48,611 bases of DNA from an uncultured Pelagibacteraceae bacterium (GTDB taxonomy: Bacteria > Pseudomonadota > Alphaproteobacteria > Pelagibacterales > Pelagibacteraceae), in contig CACJRJ010000010.1 in NCBI GenBank assembly GCA_902595725.1, forward strand, positions 1 through 48,611, read 5' to 3'. The translations under genes were made by a program, and so were the position numbers. Positions 33,722 to 42,422 of the stretch are shown piece by piece (the stretch's first letter is position 1; each line of letters opens with the position of its first letter). The notes beneath the pieces were generated by a model, which saw nothing but the letters and a program-made list of their open reading frames with translations, searched no databases and had not been told where the DNA came from.

Positions 33722-34869
33722 ATCTAAATGATTGTCACAATTTTGATGATTTTAGAAAATTAGCAAAAAAAAAATTACCATCTCCAATTTTTCATTATAT
33801 TGATGGAGGTGCAGATGATGAAATAACCTTAAATAGAAATACAGAGTCTTTTAATCAGTGTGATTTAATTCCAAATGTTTTAGCTGGTGGTGGAAAGCCA
33901 GATATTTCAACAGAAATTTTTGGAAGAAAAATAAGTATGCCAATTTTTTTATCTCCTACGGCTATGCAAAGATTGTATGATCCAGAAGGAGATAGAGCTT
34001 CAGCAAGAGCAGCTGAAAAATTAGGAACAATGTATGGTATGTCTACTATGGCAACATCATCCATTGAAGAGATTGTAAATGTTTCAAGTGGCCCAAAACT
34101 ATTTCAGCTTTATATTCATAAAGATAAATCTATTACAGACGATTTGATTGATAGATGTAAAAAAGCAAAATTTGATGGCTTATGTTTAACAGTTGATACA
34201 ATAGTTGCAGGCAACAGAGAGAGAGATCATAGAACAGGCTTTACTACTCCTCCAAAACTTACGATCAAAAGTTTATTTGAATTTGCAGCAAAACCAGGTT
34301 GGGTATTTAATTATTTAACAAATAAAAAATTTGAGCTTTCAAACGTAAAACATAAAACTGATAAAGGAACTAATATAACTAAATCAGTTATAGAATATGT
34401 TAACGAACAGTATGATCCAGGAATGAACTGGCAGGATGCAGAATACTGTATAAAAAAATGGAATGGTCCATTTGCTTTAAAAGGAGTAATGTCAGTTGAG
34501 GATGCAAAAAAAGCAATTGATATAGGCTGTACTGCAATATTTCTTTCAAATCACGGTGGAAGACAATTAGATGGATCAAGATCACCATTTGATCAACTTA
34601 AAGAAATTTCAGATGCAGTTGGTGATAAATTAGAAATTATATTAGATGGTGGAGTTAGAAGAGGAACTCATGTCTTAAAAGCAATTGCAGCAGGCGCCAA
34701 AGCTTGCAGCTTTGGAAAAATGTTTTTATTTTCTCTTGCATCTGGTGGCCAAGCAGGTGTGGAACGTGCATTACAAAATATGCAAAAAGAAATTGAGAGA
34801 AATATGCTACTAATGGGCTGTAAAAGTTTAAAAGAATTAAATAGATCAAAAATTATTTATAAAAAATAA
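33718..34869 (+). CDS. lldD: FMN-dependent 2-hydroxyacid dehydrogenase, copy 2
   Basis: 383 residues, clearly a tandem duplicate of the preceding gene. The N terminus begins MNLNDCHNFDDFRKLAKKKL against MNLKDCHNFSDFRKLAKKKL, and similarity runs to the end. This copy keeps the canonical FMN-phosphate motif ILDGGVRRGTHVLKAIAAGAKACSFGK and the catalytic SNHGGRQLDGSRSPFDQL. It starts inside the stop of copy 1 (ATGA). Probably an L-lactate or glycolate-type dehydrogenase delivering electrons to the respiratory chain. Confidence 0.92.
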   Translation: MNLNDCHNFDDFRKLAKKKLPSPIFHYIDGGADDEITLNRNTESFNQCDLIPNVLAGGGKPDISTEIFGRKISMPIFLSPTAMQRLYDPEGDRASARAAEKLGTMYGMSTMATSSIEEIVNVSSGPKLFQLYIHKDKSITDDLIDRCKKAKFDGLCLTVDTIVAGNRERDHRTGFTTPPKLTIKSLFEFAAKPGWVFNYLTNKKFELSNVKHKTDKGTNITKSVIEYVNEQYDPGMNWQDAEYCIKKWNGPFALKGVMSVEDAKKAIDIGCTAIFLSNHGGRQLDGSRSPFDQLKEISDAVGDKLEIILDGGVRRGTHVLKAIAAGAKACSFGKMFLFSLASGGQAGVERALQNMQKEIERNMLLMGCKSLKELNRSKIIYKK

Positions 34870-34874
34870 TAATT

Positions 34875-36038
34875 ATGAAACTTGCAAAAAACCTTGAAAG
34901 ACTAGGTACAGAGTCAGCTTTTAAAATTTTAGCAGAAGCAAAAAAATTAGAGGCAGAAGGAAAAAAAATAATTCATTTAAGTTTAGGTCAGCCAGATTTT
35001 AAATCACCAAAACATGTAGTAGATGCAACAAAAAAAGCTCTAGATGAAGGTCATCATGGATATGTTTTGCCTAATGGAATAATTGAGTGCAGAGAATCTG
35101 TGACCAGAAAAATTAAAAAACTTTACAATAAAGAAATTGATCCTGAAAGAGTAATTATAATGCCCGGAGGTAAACCAACTATGTACTATGCAATAACTTT
35201 GTTTGGCGAGCCTGGTGCAGAAATTATTTACCCAGACCCAGGTTTTCCAATATATGAGTCGATGATTAATTATACTGGAGCAAAAGCAGTTCCAATAAAT
35301 ATGTTAGAAAACAAAGATTTTTCAATTAATCCAGAAAAAATTTTATCATTAATAAACGAAAAAACTCGATTAATAATATTAAATAATCCAAATAATCCGA
35401 CAGGTGCTTTCACAGAAAAAAAAAAAATAGATCAATTAGCAGAGGGTTTAAAAAAATTTCCAAATGTTGCAATTTTGAGTGATGAAATTTACAGCAGACA
35501 AATTTTTGATGAAAAAAAAATGCCAACCTTTTTTAATTACCCACATTTATACGATCGATTAATCGTACTTGATGGTTGGAGCAAAACTTATTCAATGACG
35601 GGCTGGCGGCTAGGATGGTCAGTATGGCCAGAAAATCTTGTGGAACATGTTATTAAATTTTGTGTTAATAACCATTCATGTGTAAATGCAGCAATCCAAT
35701 ATGGAGCAATAGCTGCCCTTGATGGCCCAGATGACTCTGTAAATTTTATGATGGAAAAATTTACTAAAAGAAGAAAATTAATTTTTGATGGACTTAACAG
35801 TATTAAGGGAATTGATTGTAGTTTACCAGGTGGCGCATTTTATGCTTTTCCAAATGTTATAGGAACTGGAATGAATGGAAAAGAGTTCGCAAAAAAATGT
35901 TTACATGAAGCAGGCGTAGCAATTGTGCCAGGTACATCTTTTGGAAAAAAAGCCATAGATTATGTGCGATTTAGCTTTGCGGCTTCCCAAGATAATATTT
36001 CTAAGGCACTTGAAAATATCAAAAAAATGTTAAGTTAA
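34875..36038 (+). CDS. Class I/II PLP aminotransferase
   Basis: 387 residues. Hallmarks: IHLSLGQPDFKSPKHVVDATKKALDEGHHGY, LNNPNNPTGAFTEK, LSDEIYSRQIFDEKK, the PLP-lysine segment LDGWSKTYSMTGWRLGW, and C-terminal YVRFSFAAS with the carboxylate-binding Arg. This is the aspartate/alanine-type aminotransferase subgroup (AspB-like), with substrate unresolved. Its place between hydroxyacid dehydrogenases and a GlcD-like oxidase suggests that the oxo-acid products, perhaps glyoxylate or pyruvate, are aminated. That is inference. Confidence 0.92.
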   Translation: MKLAKNLERLGTESAFKILAEAKKLEAEGKKIIHLSLGQPDFKSPKHVVDATKKALDEGHHGYVLPNGIIECRESVTRKIKKLYNKEIDPERVIIMPGGKPTMYYAITLFGEPGAEIIYPDPGFPIYESMINYTGAKAVPINMLENKDFSINPEKILSLINEKTRLIILNNPNNPTGAFTEKKKIDQLAEGLKKFPNVAILSDEIYSRQIFDEKKMPTFFNYPHLYDRLIVLDGWSKTYSMTGWRLGWSVWPENLVEHVIKFCVNNHSCVNAAIQYGAIAALDGPDDSVNFMMEKFTKRRKLIFDGLNSIKGIDCSLPGGAFYAFPNVIGTGMNGKEFAKKCLHEAGVAIVPGTSFGKKAIDYVRFSFAASQDNISKALENIKKMLS

Positions 36039-36079
36039 TATAGTATGATTTATTATATAATTTAAAATTATTTAGAAAA

Positions 36080-37453
36080 ATGAACGAACAGATACAAAAA
36101 GAATTAAAAAGTATATTTAATGGTAGATTTTCAATGTCTGAGTCTACAAGAGCAAATTATGCTCGTGGTGAAGATACATATGATCCAATTTTATCTCAAG
36201 CAGTAGTTTTTCCAGAAACAAATGATGAAGTTTCAAAAATATTAAAATTATGTAATGAACATAAAATTCCTGTTGTACCTTTTGGAACAGGAACTTCTCT
36301 TGAAGGAAATGTAGTAGGCAATGAAAATGGAATTACAATTTCTTTAGAAAAAATGAATAAAGTTTTAAGTGTTAATGCAGCTGATTTTGATTGTAGAGTT
36401 CAAGCAAATGTTACAAGAAAACAATTAAATGAATACTTAAGAGAGGATGGAGTTTTTTTTCCTATTGATCCAGGTGCAGATGCTGCATTGGGTGGAATGG
36501 CTTCTACTTCAGCATCTGGTACTATGGCAGTTAAGTATGGAACAATGCGAACAGTGGTATCAGGCTTAACTGTAGTTTTAGCAAATGGAGATATTGTTAA
36601 AACTGGAGGCAGAGCAAAAAAATCTTCTGCAGGTTATAATTTAACTAATCTATTTATTGGTTCAGAAGGAACACTAGGAATTATAACTGAAGTACAGTTA
36701 AGATTATCTCCAATTCCAGAAAATATTATGAGTGCGGTTTGTTATTTTCCTGATTTAGATTCAGCAGTTTTAACTTCTCAAGAAGTAATCCAATACGGAT
36801 TAAATGTTGCAAGAATTGAAATGTTAAACAAAGATCAAATGGAAATAAGTATTAAATATTCAAAATTAGAAAATGTAGAAGCTTCCCCAACTCTTTTTTT
36901 TGAATTTCATGGCAGTGAAACGTCAAATAAAGAAACAATAAAACTTGTTGAAGAGTTATCCAAAAATAATGGAGGAAGTGATTTTAAGTGGGCTGAGTCT
37001 ATTGAAGAAAGAAATAAATTGTGGAAAGCAAGACATGATGTTTATTATTCAGTTAAAGCTCTAGGTAATAATATGAAAGTATATTCTACAGACATATGTG
37101 TTCCTATTTCAAAGTTAGTAGAATGTGTTTCTTGGGCGGAAAAACATGTTAAAGAAAATGGCCTAATAGCACCAATGGTTGGTCATGTTGGTGATGGTAA
37201 TTTTCACTCTATTATTTTGTATGATCCTAAAGATGAAGAAAAACAAAAACTAATAAGAGACTATAGCGATAAACTTATTCAAAAAGCTTTAGAGTTAGAA
37301 GGAACAATAACAGGGGAACATGGTATTGGTTTACAAAAAAAACATTATTTATTGAAACAACACCCTGATAACTTGCCGGCAATGAAATCTATTAAGAGAA
37401 GTATGGATCCAAATAATATAATGAATCCTGGAAAAATTTTTGATCTAAACTAA
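36080..37453 (+). CDS. glcD: GlcD-like FAD-linked 2-hydroxyacid oxidase
   Basis: 457 residues. FAD-binding PCMH domain: VVPFGTGTSLEGNVVG, FPIDPGADAALGGMASTSASG, GYNLTNLFIGSEGTLGIITEVQLRL. The C-terminal FAD-oxidase domain has VGHVGDGNFHSIIL (metal-binding His) and GTITGEHGIGLQKKHYLLKQH. The same fold serves D-lactate dehydrogenase and glycolate oxidase subunit D. No glcE or glcF genes follow, so a stand-alone D-lactate dehydrogenase-type function is at least as likely. Confidence 0.9.
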   Translation: MNEQIQKELKSIFNGRFSMSESTRANYARGEDTYDPILSQAVVFPETNDEVSKILKLCNEHKIPVVPFGTGTSLEGNVVGNENGITISLEKMNKVLSVNAADFDCRVQANVTRKQLNEYLREDGVFFPIDPGADAALGGMASTSASGTMAVKYGTMRTVVSGLTVVLANGDIVKTGGRAKKSSAGYNLTNLFIGSEGTLGIITEVQLRLSPIPENIMSAVCYFPDLDSAVLTSQEVIQYGLNVARIEMLNKDQMEISIKYSKLENVEASPTLFFEFHGSETSNKETIKLVEELSKNNGGSDFKWAESIEERNKLWKARHDVYYSVKALGNNMKVYSTDICVPISKLVECVSWAEKHVKENGLIAPMVGHVGDGNFHSIILYDPKDEEKQKLIRDYSDKLIQKALELEGTITGEHGIGLQKKHYLLKQHPDNLPAMKSIKRSMDPNNIMNPGKIFDLN

Positions 37454-37532
37454 AATATACAATCTATAATTGTAATTACGTTCATATTGGGTATTTTTTT
37501 TAAGACTCTTACTTAGTTATATGCTTAAATAA

Positions 37533-37550
37533 ATTAGTTAATTAACTAAT
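37533..37550. promoter_or_regulatory. 18-bp perfect palindrome upstream of the TRAP binding-protein gene
   Basis: The sequence ATTAGTTAATTAACTAAT reads identically on both strands. It ends 13 bases before the dctP start codon, next to the AAGAGGG ribosome site. A further copy of the half site TTAGTTA lies at 37513-37519. A two-fold operator for a dimeric regulator is the natural reading. In very AT-rich DNA shorter palindromes occur by chance, but 18 bp in a 110-base leader is notable. Confidence 0.4.
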
Positions 37551-37563
37551 AAGAGGGAAAAAT

Positions 37564-38697
37564 ATGATTAAAGAAAAAAAATCATTGAAGGCAAATAAAT
37601 CACCTTCAAGACGTAAGTTCTTTAAAGCTGCTGCTGCAACTGGTGTTGCTGCTGTTGCCGCATCATCTTTAGCTGCTCCAGCAGTTGCTGCTGAAAGAGT
37701 AGAAGCTGCGATGGTAGCTACTTGGCCAAGAGATTTTCCTGGTCTAGGAACTGGTGCACAAAGACTTGCAAAAAGACTAAGCGACATGAGTGACGGAAGA
37801 ATACAAGTTACTTATTACGCTGCAAATGAAAGAGTTAAAGCATTTGACTCATTTGATGAAGTTGCTTCTGGTAACTCACAAATGTATCACGGTGCAGACT
37901 ACTACTGGGTTAAAAAACACCCAGCATTTGGATATTTTACAGCATGCCCATTTGGTTTCACGTATTCTGAAATCAATGCTTGGATTCACCATGGTGGAGG
38001 ACAAGCGCTTTGGGATGAGCTAACAGATGACTTTGGTACTCAAAGTTTCATAGCTGGTAACACTGGAGTTCAAATGGGTGGTTGGTTTAACAAAAAAATT
38101 AGATCAGCTAACGACCTTAAAGGTTTAAAAATGCGTATGCCTGGATTAGGTGGACAAGTACTTGGAAAACTTGGTGGTTCTCCAATTTCACTTCCTGGTG
38201 GACAAATTTATGAAAACCTTGTTTCAGGTGCAATTGATGCAACTGAATGGGTAGGTCCTTGGAATGACGAAGCTATGAAGTTCCATGAAGCTGCTAAGTA
38301 TTATTACTATCCTGGTATGCACGAACCTGGTTCGATGTTAGCATGTGGTGTTAATAAATCTTGGTTTACTGGTTTAACAAAATCAGACCAAATGATAATT
38401 AAAACTGCGTGTGCTTGGGCAGATGAGATTACAATGGCTGAGTACAATGCTAAAAATGGTGCAGCATTAGGACGTTTAATAAACGATCATGGTGTTAAAC
38501 TTGAGAAGTTTAATGACAAAGTTTATGATGCTTTTGCTAAAGGTGCTGCTGAGGTTTATGATGAAGTTCAACAACACAGCGATCTTGCTGCTAGAACACA
38601 CGCAGCATTCGTTAAAGCTCGTAAAGAGATTGGTGCTTGGACAAACTTATCAGACTCACCATACATTGCTCAAAGAAACAGAGCTTTAGGACTATAA
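37564..38697 (+). CDS. dctP: TRAP transporter substrate-binding protein, TakP-like
   Basis: 377 residues. The N terminus has a twin-arginine-like signal (SPSRRKFFKAAAATGVAAVAA, cleaved near APAVAA). The body follows TakP: FTACPFGFTYSEINAWIHHGGGQALWDELTD, NTGVQMGGWFNKKIRSANDLKGLKMRMPG, GGQIYENLVSGAIDATEWVGPWNDEAMKF, YYYYPGMHEPGSM. TakP-type proteins bind 2-oxoacids, and the close relative from Thermus binds calcium lactate. With lactate/glycolate-type oxidases upstream, hydroxy- or oxo-acids are the probable cargo. Codons are richer in G/C and Ala/Gly than neighbours, consistent with high expression. A terminator follows. Confidence 0.94.
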   Translation: MIKEKKSLKANKSPSRRKFFKAAAATGVAAVAASSLAAPAVAAERVEAAMVATWPRDFPGLGTGAQRLAKRLSDMSDGRIQVTYYAANERVKAFDSFDEVASGNSQMYHGADYYWVKKHPAFGYFTACPFGFTYSEINAWIHHGGGQALWDELTDDFGTQSFIAGNTGVQMGGWFNKKIRSANDLKGLKMRMPGLGGQVLGKLGGSPISLPGGQIYENLVSGAIDATEWVGPWNDEAMKFHEAAKYYYYPGMHEPGSMLACGVNKSWFTGLTKSDQMIIKTACAWADEITMAEYNAKNGAALGRLINDHGVKLEKFNDKVYDAFAKGAAEVYDEVQQHSDLAARTHAAFVKARKEIGAWTNLSDSPYIAQRNRALGL

Positions 38698-38725
38698 TAC
38701 TTAAAGTTTGATAATATTAAAAATT

Positions 38726-38751
38726 AAGGGCCCTTTTTAGGGCCCTTTTTT
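38726..38751 (+). terminator. Rho-independent terminator between dctP and dctQ
   Basis: AAGGGCCC (38726-38733) pairs with GGGCCCTT (38740-38747) across a TTTTTA loop, directly followed by T residues. It lies 28 bases after the dctP stop and 24 before dctQ. It probably ends most transcripts, so that the binding protein is made in excess over the two membrane subunits. Confidence 0.85.
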
Positions 38752-38774
38752 AATAAGAAAAAATTTTTTATTTT

Positions 38775-39758
38775 ATGGTTTCAAAAAGTAATTTACCTAT
38801 AATTATTAGAATATTTAGTTATTCAATATTAGCTATTACTTTTATTTTCCTAATTAACAATGTTTTAACAGTTTGGTTTGAATGGCCTGGTGTTAAAAAA
38901 TTATTTTCACATTATGGTTTATTTGGATTTAAAAAATTAAGTAACCCTTTAGAAGGTTCATTATTAACAACAGCCTATATACAATTATTTTTGTATTTTG
39001 CTTCAATATTATTTGCAATTATTTACGTATTTAGATCTATTAAACAAACTCTAGAAACTGACTCAAAAATTCTTACTGAATTTACTTCTTATATTATTCG
39101 TTCGTCTTTTTGGGCAGTTTTAATTGTTGGAATTGCAGATTTAATAGTTTCATTTATGGTTGTAGAAAAATTAGTTGAACCAATTTTTGGTGAAACATTA
39201 AAAATTAAACTAGTTATTCCAGCTTTTAGAATTACCTTTGTTCATTTTCCTTTAATATTAATTTCTTTTGTAATTGGTTATTTTACAAGATCAGTAGGTT
39301 TTATTTGGTTGGCCGTTCTAGTTGTTGCTAGTGAATTTTTTATTGTAGTATCAAGATTCATATTTGAATATGAACAAGCTTTTCAGGGTGATTTAGTTCG
39401 TTTCTGGTATTCAGCACTTTATCTTTTTGCTAGTGCATATGCATTAATGCACGAAGGTCATGTTAGAGTTGATGTTTTATACACTGGCTTTAGTGAGAGA
39501 AAAAAAGCCTGGACAAATTCAATGGGATCTTTGTTATTAGGAATCCCACTATGTCTTATTGTTTTATTTTTAGGAATGGGTGGTAAAGCAAGTATTATTA
39601 ATGGTCCTGTTATTTCTTTTGAAATTACACAACAAGGATCGAACGGATTATATTTACTTTATCTAATGGCAGTATATCTAGCTGTATTTGCTGTCAGTAT
39701 GTTAATTCAATTTACAAGCTATTTTATGAGTAGCAGTTATAAACTTTTAAAAAGTTAA
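38775..39758 (+). CDS. dctQ: TRAP transporter small permease subunit, extended
   Basis: 327 residues, about twice the usual DctQ. The DctQ core is the C-terminal ~150 residues: VASEFFIVVSRFIFEYEQAF, DLVRFWYSALYLFASAYALMHEGHVRVDVLYTGFSERKKAW, then two more helices. In front of it lie about four extra hydrophobic segments (roughly residues 9-31, 66-86, 108-130 and 150-170). TakQ-type small subunits can be long, so this probably belongs to that subclass. dctM starts 3 bases after it. Confidence 0.9.
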   Translation: MVSKSNLPIIIRIFSYSILAITFIFLINNVLTVWFEWPGVKKLFSHYGLFGFKKLSNPLEGSLLTTAYIQLFLYFASILFAIIYVFRSIKQTLETDSKILTEFTSYIIRSSFWAVLIVGIADLIVSFMVVEKLVEPIFGETLKIKLVIPAFRITFVHFPLILISFVIGYFTRSVGFIWLAVLVVASEFFIVVSRFIFEYEQAFQGDLVRFWYSALYLFASAYALMHEGHVRVDVLYTGFSERKKAWTNSMGSLLLGIPLCLIVLFLGMGGKASIINGPVISFEITQQGSNGLYLLYLMAVYLAVFAVSMLIQFTSYFMSSSYKLLKS

Positions 39759-39761
39759 ACT

Positions 39762-42413
39762 ATGGAACATTTATTTTTAACTCTACTTGTTTTAATTATG
39801 ATAGTTGCATTGGCATCAGGCTTCCCTGTGGCTTTTGCTTTACCAGGTTCAGCTATCATTTCAATAGGTGCTGCAGCTTTCTTTGGATATCTTTTTGAAG
39901 GAGATGTGGGTGCATATTATGCAACTGATGGACCAATAGAATGGTTAACAGCAGGGATTACAAATTTCAGGAGTAATTATTGGGATGTAGAAACTGATAC
40001 TTTAATAGCAATACCTTTATTTATTTTTATGGGTATCATGTTGCAAAAATCAAAAATTGCAGAAGATCTTTTGGTAACTATGGGTCAATTGTTTGGTCCT
40101 ATACCTGGAGGACTTGGAATTTCAGTAATTTTTGTTGGAGCATTACTTGCAGCAACAACAGGAATAGTTGGAGCAACTGTTATTGCAATGGGCTTAATTT
40201 CATTGCCTACTATGTTGAATAATAAATATGATAGAAGTCTTGCAAGTGGAATAGTTTGTTCATCTGGAACACTAGGACAAATAATCCCTCCATCAATTGT
40301 TTTAATTATTATCGCAGACCAATTAGCTAGTGCTGCTGATGTAGCAAATACAATGAGACAGGCAGACTATAAATTAATAACAGGTGAATTTAATATGCCT
40401 GGCGAGTTCAGAGTAGGCTCCACTAGTGCTGGTGATATGTTTCTTGGAGCGTTATTACCTGGATTAGTATTAGTTGGTTTGTATATGTTGTATGTATTTG
40501 TATATGCAAGATTAAATCCTAGAGCAGCTCCTCCTGTTCCATTTAAAGGCCAATTTGATTTTAAATTTTGGATGAAAGTTATAATGGTAATAATTCCACC
40601 ACTTGCATTAATATTTGCAGTTCTTGGATCTATATTAATGGGTATCGCAACAGTAAACCAAGCTGGCTCTATTGGCGCGATTGGAGCGACTATAATGGCT
40701 GGGTACCGACTACATCAAGGTAAAAAGGATGCATATTATCCATTACTAATATCTGTTGTTGCTTTAATTCCAATTTTTTTTATTTCAAATAATTATAATT
40801 TAAACATTAAAGCAATAGAAACTAGAAATTTAACTGCAATTTTTATAACAGGTTTTTTTACGTTAATCTTTTTAATAGGTATAGTTTGGAGCTTTTGGAG
40901 ATCTTATAAAGTTGATAACGTTTTAAAAGAAGTTGTAACTGAAACTTGTGTAACTACTTCGATGGTATTTATAATTCTTTTGGGAGCAGCGATGTTAACT
41001 TCAGGTTTTAGGGCTTTCGGAGGTGAGGAGTTAGTAAGAGATTTCTTACAAGATTTACCAGGTGGATTTTGGACTCAATTTATTGTTGTTATGGTAGTAA
41101 TTTTTCTTTTAGGATTTTTCCTAGATTTTATAGAAATTGCTGTAGTTGTTGTTCCAATTATTGCTCCAATATTATTGGCTGAAACAGGAGCTAATGTAAG
41201 TGCAATCTGGCTAGGTGTGATGATTGGAGTAAATTTACAAACCTCCTTCTTAACTCCTCCATTTGGATTTGCATTATTTTACTTAAAAGGAGTAGCACCA
41301 AAATTCATTACAACCTTAAATATTTGGAAAGGTGTTGTTCCTTTCATAGTATTACAATTAATAGGTCTTGCAATTGTAGGTTTTTATCCAAGTTTAGTAA
41401 ACTATTTACCCGCTAGAACATACTTAACATCTCATGTAGCCCCACCTCCAATGAATCCTAAGCTTCAACATTGCTTACAGGAATATAAATTTGATATTTA
41501 CAACAATGATGAGCAAAAAATTACAGCTGCTATAAAAAGTTTTGAGCAGTTGGTTCCCTCAGATCTTCCTAATGATAAATTAGATATTTTTGAGGAACAT
41601 TTTGAAAATGCTCTAGGCACATTTGCTTTAGTTAAAAAACTTCAAAAAACTGAGGAAGATTATAATTTATTTGCTGAAGATTATAGAGACCTTCATTTCG
41701 ATGTAAGAAAAAAACAAAAAAAGATAAGAAAAATAGATAATAAAATAGAAAAACTAAAAGCAGAAATTAGAAATTTAGATAAAAATAAAGTGGCACAAAA
41801 AAATAAAATTGAACTGAAGATTGAAGATTATAAGTTAGAAATTGATGAAATAAAAAAACAAATCCCTGAAAATTGGGAATCTAAAAATAAAGAATTTCAA
41901 GATATTCAGAAAGCTAAAAATACACAAACAAAAAGATATAAAAAAAATGTAGACGAGGCATATGATAATCTAGATCAAATTGCCATGTTCATAAAAGATC
42001 ATGAGAATTTACAAAAACTTTCATCTGAAATTGAAGATTTAAAATATGAAATTAATAATAAAAACTATCAGAATTCAATTTCAATTATAGATAGTCTATT
42101 TGAAAAACTAAGTGAAATTTCAGGTACAGAGGAATTTGCCAATAGATTAGATGATCTATATTCTTCAGTTGACAGTGAAGAAATAGATGAAAATAAAATC
42201 TCAGATACAAGCTCAGAAGTATTTATTTTGTTTGATAAGGAAGTAAATTGGAGAAAAGATGCAGCACAAAATTTAATGCCAGAACTTGAAAAATATAATG
42301 AGGTTATTAAAAATAATATAGGTTTAAGATTACAATCTCGTTTAACAAAAGAACAGGCAAAATTTGTTGCAAGTTGTAACTCTATTCACCGTGATATATC
42401 TTTAAATTTCTAA
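39762..42413 (+). CDS. dctM: TRAP transporter large permease subunit with C-terminal coiled-coil extension
   Basis: 883 residues against 430-600 for most DctM. Residues ~1-550 are the membrane part: ASGFPVAFALPGSAIISIG, IAIPLFIFMGIMLQKSKIAEDLL, LGQIIPPSIVLIIIADQ, FLDFIEIAVVVVPIIAPILL, NLQTSFLTPPFGFALFYLKG. After APPPMNPKLQHCLQEY (~559) comes a ~320-residue soluble region. From ~625 it is heptad-like and strongly charged (KKQKKIRKIDNKIEKLKAEI), and it ends in LTKEQAKFVASCNSIHRDIS. The last part has no hydrophobic segment and should be cytoplasmic or periplasmic. Its function is unknown. The reading frame is continuous, so it is a real fusion or subfamily trait. Confidence 0.93.
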   Translation: MEHLFLTLLVLIMIVALASGFPVAFALPGSAIISIGAAAFFGYLFEGDVGAYYATDGPIEWLTAGITNFRSNYWDVETDTLIAIPLFIFMGIMLQKSKIAEDLLVTMGQLFGPIPGGLGISVIFVGALLAATTGIVGATVIAMGLISLPTMLNNKYDRSLASGIVCSSGTLGQIIPPSIVLIIIADQLASAADVANTMRQADYKLITGEFNMPGEFRVGSTSAGDMFLGALLPGLVLVGLYMLYVFVYARLNPRAAPPVPFKGQFDFKFWMKVIMVIIPPLALIFAVLGSILMGIATVNQAGSIGAIGATIMAGYRLHQGKKDAYYPLLISVVALIPIFFISNNYNLNIKAIETRNLTAIFITGFFTLIFLIGIVWSFWRSYKVDNVLKEVVTETCVTTSMVFIILLGAAMLTSGFRAFGGEELVRDFLQDLPGGFWTQFIVVMVVIFLLGFFLDFIEIAVVVVPIIAPILLAETGANVSAIWLGVMIGVNLQTSFLTPPFGFALFYLKGVAPKFITTLNIWKGVVPFIVLQLIGLAIVGFYPSLVNYLPARTYLTSHVAPPPMNPKLQHCLQEYKFDIYNNDEQKITAAIKSFEQLVPSDLPNDKLDIFEEHFENALGTFALVKKLQKTEEDYNLFAEDYRDLHFDVRKKQKKIRKIDNKIEKLKAEIRNLDKNKVAQKNKIELKIEDYKLEIDEIKKQIPENWESKNKEFQDIQKAKNTQTKRYKKNVDEAYDNLDQIAMFIKDHENLQKLSSEIEDLKYEINNKNYQNSISIIDSLFEKLSEISGTEEFANRLDDLYSSVDSEEIDENKISDTSSEVFILFDKEVNWRKDAAQNLMPELEKYNEVIKNNIGLRLQSRLTKEQAKFVASCNSIHRDISLNF

Positions 42414-42422
42414 TTTAAATAA

